Shown: positions 35,846-42,628 of the stretch, in pieces
How positions within the stretch are numbered: the first letter of the stretch is position 1
How the letters are laid out: each line of letters opens with the position of its first letter
NCBI GenBank assembly: GCA_024233285.1
Contig: JACKPU010000009.1
Location: 40,001 to 104,000, forward strand
DNA: 64,000 bases
DNA from: Opitutaceae bacterium
GTDB taxonomy: Bacteria; Verrucomicrobiota; Verrucomicrobiia; Opitutales; Opitutaceae
Direction of reading: 5' to 3'
The notes under the pieces: model-generated
The model's database searches: none
What the model was told of the DNA's origin: nothing
What the model saw: only the letters and a program-made list of their open reading frames with translations
Made by a program: the position numbers and the translations under genes

Positions 35846-37192
35846 TCAGTTTTTGCCTTGGTTGGGCTTCTCGACCTGAATGTCGGCACCGTCCTTGAGG
35901 CGGCGACTGATCGCGGCATAGCTGCCGGACACGACTTCGGTGCCCTCGGTCAGGCCGGACTTGATCTCGATGTGCGTATTGTCGGCGATGCCGGTATCCA
36001 CTTTCTGCATCTTGACCTTGGTGCCATCGACCACGAACACCACGCGTTCCAACTGATTGCGGTCGCGACGGGCGGATTCACGCGTGTCGGTGACCTCAAG
36101 ATCGTTGCCGGACTTTTCGCGGGCCGCCTTGTTCTTTTCGTTGGCGAGCTCTTCGGCGGTTTTGCCGCCTTCGGCGCGAACGGTGACACTTTGGATCGGA
36201 ATCGCGACGACGTTTTCCACCGTCTGTGTTTGAATGTCGGAGGTGGCGCTCATGCCGGGACGGAGGCGTGGATCGCGGTCGCTGATGCTGATTTTGACGA
36301 GAAAGTTGGCGACCTCATCAGAGGCGGAACTCTGCTGCGTCGCGATGGCCGAAGCGGCGTTCTGGGCGGATGAACTGATTTCGCGCACCTTGCCGCTGAG
36401 TTGCGCTTCGCTCAGTGCATCAATCGAAATGAGCGTGGGGTCGCCCAGTTTCACATTCACAATGTCGTTCTCGTTGACGAGCACGCGCACTTCCATGCTG
36501 GTGAGGTCGGCGACGCGCATGATTTCGGTGCCGGCAAACTGGCCGGTGCCGACCACGCGTTCACCCACTTCGCTCGTGAGCGAGCTGATGGTGCCGTCCA
36601 TCGGCGCATAAATCGCTGTCTTGTTGAGCTGGTCCTGTGCTTGGGAAACAAGACCTTCGCTCCGGCGGATTTGGGCCAGCGAAGAATCGTAGTCGGCCTT
36701 GGCGACCTCAAAGCCGGTCTTGGCCGAGAGGATTTCAGCGTCGGAGATCAGTTGTTTCGCGTAAAGATCCTTGGCCTGCAGGTAATCCTGCTCGGCTTTC
36801 GCCAGCTGGGCCCTGCTCAGCACGCTGGCCGCCTTGGCGGAAAGGAGCGCGGCTTCCTGCTGTTCGAACTGGGCTTGGTAAAAGTCGGGCTTAATTTTGA
36901 CGAGCAGGTCGCCCTTCTTGACGATATCGCCTTCCTTGACGGGAAGCTCGATGATCTCGCCGGCGACCTCCGGTGAAATCTTGACCTCAACCTCGGGCTG
37001 CACTTTGCCGGTCGCGGTGACGGTCTGCGTGATCGTCTTGACCACAGCCTTTTCGGTGGTGACCGGAATGCCGGTCTCCTTCTTGCGTTTGGAGACGCCG
37101 ATCGCCACGAAGACGATCAAAAGGACGGTGCCGCCGATAATGATCCACTTTTTCTTGGATTTACGGCGTGGGGCGGAGGAGGTTTGGTTCAT
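35846..37192 (-). CDS. MacA/HlyD-type periplasmic adaptor
   Basis: A 448-residue membrane-fusion protein with one N-terminal membrane helix (KKWIIIGGTVLLIVFVAIGV), a split lipoyl domain and a long helical hairpin (about 100-165). Beta-barrel domains follow. It is the first gene of the export operon. A 349-bp leader precedes it, with a LytTR-type site at 37374-37403 and an intrinsic terminator at 37271-37306, suggesting two-step control. Confidence 0.9.
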   Translation of the reverse strand: MNQTSSAPRRKSKKKWIIIGGTVLLIVFVAIGVSKRKKETGIPVTTEKAVVKTITQTVTATGKVQPEVEVKISPEVAGEIIELPVKEGDIVKKGDLLVKIKPDFYQAQFEQQEAALLSAKAASVLSRAQLAKAEQDYLQAKDLYAKQLISDAEILSAKTGFEVAKADYDSSLAQIRRSEGLVSQAQDQLNKTAIYAPMDGTISSLTSEVGERVVGTGQFAGTEIMRVADLTSMEVRVLVNENDIVNVKLGDPTLISIDALSEAQLSGKVREISSSAQNAASAIATQQSSASDEVANFLVKISISDRDPRLRPGMSATSDIQTQTVENVVAIPIQSVTVRAEGGKTAEELANEKNKAAREKSGNDLEVTDTRESARRDRNQLERVVFVVDGTKVKMQKVDTGIADNTHIEIKSGLTEGTEVVSGSYAAISRRLKDGADIQVEKPNQGKN

Positions 37193-37270
37193 AGGGCTCG
37201 GTTGAAGATGGGCTTGAAACAGTGTTCATTCACACCGCGACAGATCGCGCCGCGTTGAGCCTGTTCGGTA

Positions 37271-37306
37271 AAAAACTGTGGAGGGGCCCACAACGACCCC
37301 TCCACA
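37271..37306 (-). terminator. Intrinsic terminator in the MacAB operon leader
   Basis: A perfect 10-bp stem (TGTGGAGGGG and its complement) with a 10-nt loop is followed by a run of T on the minus strand. No coding gene ends directly before it, so it either attenuates the adaptor operon or ends a short RNA or the long 3' tail of the gene upstream. Confidence 0.75.
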
Positions 37307-37373
37307 ACACAACAACTGATTACTACGAACAAGGCTGGAATAAACAGCCATCCGTCGATTTGAAAACGCTCCA

Positions 37374-37403
37374 GCGACCAAATCCCGGCATTTTGCGACG
37401 AAT
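37374..37403 (-). promoter_or_regulatory. LytTR-type direct repeat, site 1 (MacAB operon)
   Basis: On the minus strand ATTCGTCGC (37395-37403), a 12-bp spacer, then TTTGGTCGC (37374-37382). The 9-12-9 layout and 21-bp period are those of LytTR-family binding sites. A TTTATT hexamer begins 29 bp downstream. Confidence 0.7.
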
Positions 37404-37541
37404 CGCGCCTGCTGGAGGATGGAGGAGTTGGGTCGATCGCAAATCGCGGACATGCCTCAACAACACCCGGCCGGTGGAAAAGTTACACGAAACTTTGATA
37501 AACGGACCCAAGAGTGGATGGGCGGGGGCGAAAATGCGCCT

Positions 37542-38297
37542 TCAACCTGCCAGGGCCCAACCCGGCCTGCCACCCACGACCACCAGCCAATCCGCCCTCG
37601 TATCCGCGTCCGCGGCCGGCGAAATCAGCTCAAACCACCGTGTCGTAACCAAACGATGGCGCTGGCCAGAGGGCAAAAGCCGGCGGGCCAGTTCGAGTCC
37701 GTCGTCCGTGGCGTGCAGAAAAACTGGCGTCGAATCCTTGTCCGGCCCGTCCACGACGTGCAAACCGAGATCGGTTTGATAAACCAGCACGGTGTGCCCC
37801 ACCACCCCGCCGCGGCGTTTGAGGTAATACGTCAACAAACGCGCCTGCTTGATCGGCACCCCGTGCTCCAACGCGTCACGCAGAGCCACGAGGCTGTTGA
37901 TGAAGCAACCGTTCCGCAACGGACCGCGATCATGCGCCCATACCGGCATCGCGTCGGGCAGCACGTCGTGCCGTTTGAAACCGGGCTCAATCGCGCGGAG
38001 CAAGCGGTCCATCTCGCCCTTCTCCTCCTCCACGCGTCCGCGGTGCAGCGAGAAGCTCTGCGTGCCGTCCATCCCGGTGTAAAACCACAGGATGCCGCCC
38101 ATTTCGAAAACCGTCGCATAGACCGTCGCCGGATAGGGACTGGCGGGATTGTCATTCTCGATCCGCAGCACCTTCGCCCAGACCCCTTCACCCAGCATGA
38201 GCCGCGCCTGCCAGGCCGACTCCTGGGTCGGCGAATCGATCGCTCCGACCACGACCGGGGAAATCGCGAGTAACAAGGAGGCGGTCAAGTAGCGCAT
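37542..38297 (-). CDS. Exported protein with a putative Cys-His-Asp triad
   Basis: A 251-residue exported protein with an N-terminal signal peptide (MRYLTASLLLAISPVVVGA). The C-terminal half carries Cys131 in RNGCFINS, His168 in VVGHTVLVY and Asp183 in LHVVDGP, the order expected in papain-fold peptidases and transglutaminase-like enzymes. The family was not recognised, so activity is inferred from this triad alone. It lies just downstream of lytR and has a LytTR-type site 44 bp before its start. The ATG at 38297 is preferred over the GTG at 38300; no ribosome-binding site is seen. Confidence 0.65.
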   Translation of the reverse strand: MRYLTASLLLAISPVVVGAIDSPTQESAWQARLMLGEGVWAKVLRIENDNPASPYPATVYATVFEMGGILWFYTGMDGTQSFSLHRGRVEEEKGEMDRLLRAIEPGFKRHDVLPDAMPVWAHDRGPLRNGCFINSLVALRDALEHGVPIKQARLLTYYLKRRGGVVGHTVLVYQTDLGLHVVDGPDKDSTPVFLHATDDGLELARRLLPSGQRHRLVTTRWFELISPAADADTRADWLVVVGGRPGWALAG

Positions 38298-38341
38298 CAC
38301 GCCGCCGTAAACCCGCGAAGGTTGCCCGCGGTTGCGCTTTA

Positions 38342-38371
38342 GCGACGAACCGCCTGATGTTCGCGTTTATC
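38342..38371 (-). promoter_or_regulatory. LytTR-type direct repeat, site 3 (secreted protein gene)
   Basis: On the minus strand a degenerate GATAAACGC (38363-38371), a 12-bp spacer, then a perfect GTTCGTCGC (38342-38350). Its spacer matches that of the lytS site at 8 of 12 bases. A TTTACG hexamer starts 30 bp downstream, so the transcript may be nearly leaderless. Confidence 0.6.
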
Positions 38372-38395
38372 GCACCGGATGCCGCGGCTGTTTGG

Positions 38396-39223
38396 TCAGA
38401 GCTTCTCTTTCAACAAACCCGCGATACGATCATGATAACCCCGGCTCAGGCGCAGCTTGGTGCCGTCCTGCAGCACCACACTATATTCACCGGCGAACGA
38501 CGGGCTGAGCTTTCGCAGCCGGTCGATGTTCACGATCGTCGAACGGTGAATGCGAATGAAACGCTTCGGATCCAACCGCGCCTCCAGCCGCGCCATCGTC
38601 TCGCGCATCAGGTGAGAACGGCCGGCCGTATGAAACTTCATGTAGTCACCCTCGGCCTCGATCCAATCAATCTCCTCGGCCTTCAAAAAATAGATGTCGC
38701 CGGATGATTTGATCAGCACGCGGTCCGTCGGCGCATCCTGCGGATTGGGCTCCGGCTTCACGCCCATGCGCGCCTGCAGGAACTCCAGCAACTGATTCAA
38801 CCGCGAATTGTCCGCCTCGATACTGCGCCGCCGCACCGCCTCCTTGGCCCGGGCCAGTGCGGAATTGAAGCGCTCGTCGTCATAAGGTTTCAGCAGATAA
38901 TCCACCGCGTTGACTTCGAAAGCATGCAACGCGTGCTCGTCATAGGCCGTGACAAAAATGACCGCCGGCACGGCGGGGCGGCCGACCTTTTGCAGCACCT
39001 GAAACCCGTCGCAACCGGGCATCTGCACATCAAGAAAAACCAAGTCCGGTCGTTCGCGCCGGATGAGTTCGGCCGCATCCAAACCGTTGGCCGCTTCGCC
39101 GATGATCTCAACCTCGGCATCGCCTTGCAGCATCAACCGCACGCCGCGACGCGCCGTGGGTTCATCATCCACGATGATCACACGGATGCGGGCTGCCTCG
39201 GGGCTGGCGGAGTTCGAGCTCAT
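38396..39223 (-). CDS. LytTR-family response regulator
   Basis: A 275-residue response regulator. The receiver domain has the phosphorylation site Asp65 in LVFLDVQMPG. The C-terminal LytTR DNA-binding domain (about 165-270) includes LEARLDPKRFIRIHRSTIVN. Its start overlaps the sensor stop by 4 bp, so the pair is cotranslated. LytTR proteins bind paired 9-bp direct repeats, and three such pairs lie nearby. Confidence 0.95.
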   Translation of the reverse strand: MSSNSASPEAARIRVIIVDDEPTARRGVRLMLQGDAEVEIIGEAANGLDAAELIRRERPDLVFLDVQMPGCDGFQVLQKVGRPAVPAVIFVTAYDEHALHAFEVNAVDYLLKPYDDERFNSALARAKEAVRRRSIEADNSRLNQLLEFLQARMGVKPEPNPQDAPTDRVLIKSSGDIYFLKAEEIDWIEAEGDYMKFHTAGRSHLMRETMARLEARLDPKRFIRIHRSTIVNIDRLRKLSPSFAGEYSVVLQDGTKLRLSRGYHDRIAGLLKEKL

Positions 39224-40302
39224 ACGTGATACGGCATCACAATCTGCACGGTCACGCCACGATTGGCCTCACTTTTCAAGGTCAACCGGCCGGCCGCGCC
39301 ATAAAGTTTCGCCAATCGCTCGCGGGTATTGAGCAAGCCGATGCCCTCGTGGGCGCGGCTGTGATTGCGGGGCAACAGGCCCGGGCCGTCGTCCTTCACC
39401 TCGAGGCAAAGCGACTCGCCCTCGCGCCGGCCGCTCACGTGCACATGTCCCGGACCGGATTTCGGCGCCACCCCGTGCAAAATCGCATTTTCCACGATGG
39501 GCTGCAGCACGAGATTGGGAATGCGCGCCTGCCGCAAATCGGCCGGGATATCGAGCGTCACGCTCAGCCGGTCGGAAAATCGCATGCGCTGGATCTCCAA
39601 GTAGCGCTCCAGAAAATCCACCTCCTGCTGCAGCGTGACCTCCGCGCTGCGCGTTTGGTCAAGCGAGATGCGCAGCAAGGCGCTCAACCGCGAAAGCAAA
39701 GACACCGCCTCCTCGTTTCTTCCTTCCCGGACGAGCACGGCCACCGTGTTCATCGTGTTGAACAAAAAGTGCGGGTGCAATTGCTGGCGCAGCGCTTTCA
39801 ATTCCGACTCCATCAACCGCGTCTCCAGCTGCGCGGCCTTGATCTCCTCGTTCTTGTATTTGTGATAGATCTCGAAGCTGTAGCCAAACGCCAGCACGCC
39901 CCAGTAGTAGGCCATGTCGATGATGTTTCGGCCGTAGAAGTTGGCAAAGACCTTCTGCCAGAAATAGCCCGTCGGCCATTCGCCCCACATCAGCAACATG
40001 AAGAACATGCGGCCGACGTAGAACACGGCCATCACGAGGAATCCCGCCGCCAGGTGAAACGAGACGCCGCCGATCCAGTTGCCGCGGTTCAACGGCACGG
40101 CCACACGCAATTTCAACACCAGCGGCGCCAGCAGCGCCCACATCAGCGCGCGGCCGAACTGCGGAATCGCCACGTCCAGCACATCGTAATACTCGCCGCG
40201 CATGCTCGCGCGCATGTTGAACAGCAGCTCCAGCGAAAGCAGCGTGCCGACAAAGGCCCAGCCTCCGACGATAATGGCGATCTTGATCCAGCGGTTCTGC
40301 AT
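39220..40302 (-). CDS. LytS/YehU-type sensor histidine kinase
   Basis: A 360-residue membrane sensor with about four helices in the first 145 residues, a short coiled coil and a kinase domain. The phospho-acceptor is His178 in LRQQLHPHFLFNTMN. The ATP-binding region follows with VENAILHGVAP and VKDDGPGLLP. The frame runs upstream to 40398, but the ATG at 40302 starts the first helix and leaves the repeat pair in the promoter. The signal is unknown. Confidence 0.92.
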   Translation of the reverse strand: MQNRWIKIAIIVGGWAFVGTLLSLELLFNMRASMRGEYYDVLDVAIPQFGRALMWALLAPLVLKLRVAVPLNRGNWIGGVSFHLAAGFLVMAVFYVGRMFFMLLMWGEWPTGYFWQKVFANFYGRNIIDMAYYWGVLAFGYSFEIYHKYKNEEIKAAQLETRLMESELKALRQQLHPHFLFNTMNTVAVLVREGRNEEAVSLLSRLSALLRISLDQTRSAEVTLQQEVDFLERYLEIQRMRFSDRLSVTLDIPADLRQARIPNLVLQPIVENAILHGVAPKSGPGHVHVSGRREGESLCLEVKDDGPGLLPRNHSRAHEGIGLLNTRERLAKLYGAAGRLTLKSEANRGVTVQIVMPYHV

Positions 40303-40360
40303 GCGTAACGGCGCGTTCTTCCCTTTCAAACCCCGCAATTCAAGACCAATGCCGGACTTT

Positions 40361-40390
40361 GCGACGAACCGCCGGATTTCTGCGACGAAC
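40361..40390 (-). promoter_or_regulatory. LytTR-type direct repeat, site 2 (lytS-lytR promoter)
   Basis: Two perfect GTTCGTCGC copies on the minus strand (40382-40390 and 40361-40369) are separated by exactly 12 bp and lie 58 bp before the lytS ATG. A TTTGAA hexamer starts 30 bp downstream. This fits autoregulation of the two-component genes. Confidence 0.75.
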
Positions 40391-40398
40391 AACTGCAA

Positions 40399-41376
40399 TC
40401 AACGCTCGAATCGCGCAGCCACGTCAGAATTAAACGCGCTTCGCTGCATGATGTGCTCCACCCACTGCTGCGCCAGCCACGGCGCATAGAGCACGCCTTT
40501 GCTGCCCAAGGCGCCGAAGATGCCGAGCTGCGGATCGGCCGGATGGACGCCGATCATCGGGCGCATGTCGCGCGCGGCGAGACGCAGTCCGACCAGATGC
40601 TCCGACACGTTGATTCTTTCACAGCCCAGTTTTCTCGCGCTGCGCAGCAAAGCATCACGCGCCTCGGCCGTAGGCGTCACGTCATCCACGCCCGGCTCGT
40701 GCGTCGCACCGATCCACGCTTCGCCCGAGTCATCGGGCAGCACCCAATGGCCGCGATGTATGATTTCATCGTCAGCCAATCCGGCAACTCGGGCCCGCAG
40801 CACTTCGCCTTTGGAAACGGCGAAACCATGCGCTGCAAATGGACCTTCCCGCGCAGCGGCACCGGTGCAATCAATCACCCAGCCGCCATGCTTCGCGCGA
40901 TTCGCCCAATCAAACCGGGCCTCGACCAACCGGCCTTCGGCCAGCCAGCGCTTGCGTGCCGCGGCCAGCAGGAGCGGAACATTGACCCGACCCGCCGGGG
41001 CCAGCCCGCAACTGGTGGCATCCACGAATTGGACCCACGGCGCCAGCACACCGCGTTCGATCTTGTTCAGCAGGGTCCGGCGTTCTTTTTCCGTGCGCCA
41101 GAATCGCCGGATCGTGAGCTCGCGCCAAAGCGGCACGCCGAAATCATTTTCGATCGCGCGATAAGTGGCCCGCGCCCCCGGCCACAGTTCGTCGATGCGC
41201 CACGTCTTCACCCAGCGCTGGCCCGTCACCGGATTGATGATGCCCGCCGCCACTCGCGAAGCCGCGTCGGCGTGTCCCGAATCAATCATCCGCCAATCGA
41301 TACCCGCGCGCGAAAGCGACCACCCCAGAACCGTTCCGGCCAGCCCCTGACCCACAATCAGCACGCAGGCGGCCAT
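40399..41376 (-). CDS. FAD-dependent amino-acid oxidase family (DAO) protein
   Basis: A 325-residue flavoprotein of the D-amino-acid/glycine oxidase fold. The dinucleotide motif VLIVGQGLAGTVLGW is at the N-terminus and conserved C-terminal features include GLRLAARDMRPMIG. The substrate is unknown. It ends 96 bp before lytS and follows the glucokinase gene by 18 bp. Confidence 0.8.
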   Translation of the reverse strand: MAACVLIVGQGLAGTVLGWSLSRAGIDWRMIDSGHADAASRVAAGIINPVTGQRWVKTWRIDELWPGARATYRAIENDFGVPLWRELTIRRFWRTEKERRTLLNKIERGVLAPWVQFVDATSCGLAPAGRVNVPLLLAAARKRWLAEGRLVEARFDWANRAKHGGWVIDCTGAAAREGPFAAHGFAVSKGEVLRARVAGLADDEIIHRGHWVLPDDSGEAWIGATHEPGVDDVTPTAEARDALLRSARKLGCERINVSEHLVGLRLAARDMRPMIGVHPADPQLGIFGALGSKGVLYAPWLAQQWVEHIMQRSAFNSDVAARFER

Positions 41377-41394
41377 GACGACAGCAACCTTGGG

Positions 41395-42132
41395 TTAATC
41401 CTGCTCCGCCGCCCACAGCGCGGCGCCGACGATGCCTGCCTCATTGAAGAACTCCGCTGGCACGAGCTTCGCACGCGGTTTGATATGTTTGAAAAACTTT
41501 TGGTAATCCTTGCTCACGCCGCCGCCGATGATGATGCGTTCCGGCCAAAGGATGTTTTCCAAGGTGCCGATATAGTCGCGCAATTCCTTGCCCCATTCCT
41601 TGTAGCTGAGCTTGCGGCGATCCTTCGCCGCGGCGGAGACAAAACGCTCGGCGGATTTACCGCGAATCGGCAGGTGCCCCATCTCGCTGTTTTGATAAAG
41701 CCGGCCGTTGCAGAACAACGCCGAGCCCACGCCCGTGCCAAGCGTAAGCAGCAGGATCGTGCCGGTGATGCCGCGACCGGCGCCGAAGTGCACTTCGGCC
41801 AGACCCGCGGCGTCCGCGTCATTCACGAGCGCCACGCGGCAGCCGGTGGCCTTGGCGAACAGTTTCACGGCATCGCAGCCGATGAAGCCCTTGTGCAGGT
41901 TCGCCGAGGTCGTGATGCGCGGTCCGTGAATCACGCCGGGAAATCCGATACCGATCGGGCCGGTCCAGTTGAAATGCGCGGCAAGTTGCTTGATCGTCGC
42001 CGCCATTTCCTGCGGGGAGAGTTTCCGATCCGTCGCGATGCGGTGACGCTCCGCGAGCAACCGTCCGGTCTTGGTGTCAACGGGCGCGCCTTTGACCGCC
42101 GAGCCTCCGATATCAATGCCGAGAATTTTCAT
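41395..42132 (-). CDS. ppgK: ROK-family polyphosphate glucokinase
   Basis: A 245-residue ROK-family sugar kinase. It has the phosphate-binding MKILGIDIGGSAVKG, the sugar-site segment VNDADAAGLAE and LTLGTGVGSALFCNGRL. The compact form and motif set match polyphosphate/ATP glucokinases, making glucose 6-phosphate. The ATG at 42132 starts the fold; the frame extends upstream without homology. It is in a run with slyD and the amino-acid oxidase. Confidence 0.85.
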   Translation of the reverse strand: MKILGIDIGGSAVKGAPVDTKTGRLLAERHRIATDRKLSPQEMAATIKQLAAHFNWTGPIGIGFPGVIHGPRITTSANLHKGFIGCDAVKLFAKATGCRVALVNDADAAGLAEVHFGAGRGITGTILLLTLGTGVGSALFCNGRLYQNSEMGHLPIRGKSAERFVSAAAKDRRKLSYKEWGKELRDYIGTLENILWPERIIIGGGVSKDYQKFFKHIKPRAKLVPAEFFNEAGIVGAALWAAEQD

Positions 42133-42145
42133 GGAAAAATGGTGG

Positions 42146-42628
42146 TCAGGATTCGCACGCAGCGTCGCCGCTCGCGCCGTGGGCATGACCATGACGCACT
42201 TCGTCTTCGGTCGATTCGCGCACAGCCACGAGTTCAACTTCGAAGGTCAGATCGACGCCCGCGAGCGGATGATTCGCATCCAGCGTGACGGTCTCTGCAT
42301 CCACGGCGACCACCGTCACAATCGGCGCATAACGGTCCGTATCGGTCTGAAAACGATCACCGATGCTCAACTCGCCCTCGACGGGAATGTGCGCGCGGGG
42401 CACGCGTTGAATCTGCGCGGCATCGTGTTCGCCGTAGGCCTTGGCGGCGGGCACCTGCACGACACAATGCGTGCCGGCCGCAACGCCGCGCAGCTGTTCG
42501 TCGAGACCGTCTATGATCTGGCCCGCCCCTTCCAAATACGTGATCGGTTCGCCGCCGGCGGAAGTATCGAGCACCCGGCCCGCCGGATCGCGCAGCGTGT
42601 AGTGAAAAGTGACAACGTTCGGTTTCAT
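42146..42628 (-). CDS. SlyD-like FKBP peptidyl-prolyl isomerase
   Basis: A 160-residue FKBP-type isomerase with an inserted flap (about residues 70-130) and a short His-containing C-terminus, as in SlyD. The segment GAGQIIDGLDEQLRGVAAG and ANHPLAGVDLTFEVELV are typical. It acts in protein folding. The start at 42628 overlaps the stop of the exporter permease by 4 bp. Confidence 0.88.
   Translation of the reverse strand: MKPNVVTFHYTLRDPAGRVLDTSAGGEPITYLEGAGQIIDGLDEQLRGVAAGTHCVVQVPAAKAYGEHDAAQIQRVPRAHIPVEGELSIGDRFQTDTDRYAPIVTVVAVDAETVTLDANHPLAGVDLTFEVELVAVRESTEDEVRHGHAHGASGDAACES

Larger units (their letters stand above)
37193..37541 (-). other. Leader region of the MacAB-type operon
   Basis: This 349-bp gap has no convincing gene. 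In minus-strand order it contains the LytTR-type repeat pair, a -10-like TTTATT (37339-37344), a 10-bp hairpin with six T residues, and then macA. A short arm at 37326-37335 (GCCTTGTTCG on the minus strand) can pair, with one bulge, with CGAACAGGC at 37259-37267 beyond the terminator. One frame stays open from about 37484 to a TGA overlapping the macA ATG, but it has no good start or ribosome-binding site. Confidence 0.6.

Noticed and set aside
37226..37511. Short minus-strand open frames in the MacAB leader, including one overlapping the adaptor ATG
   Set aside because: None has a good start codon with a ribosome-binding site, and the translations look random. A leader peptide cannot be excluded, but a non-coding leader is favoured.
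40453..42288. 611-residue open frame on the plus strand
   Set aside because: It is antisense to the amino-acid oxidase and glucokinase genes, which carry clear family motifs.
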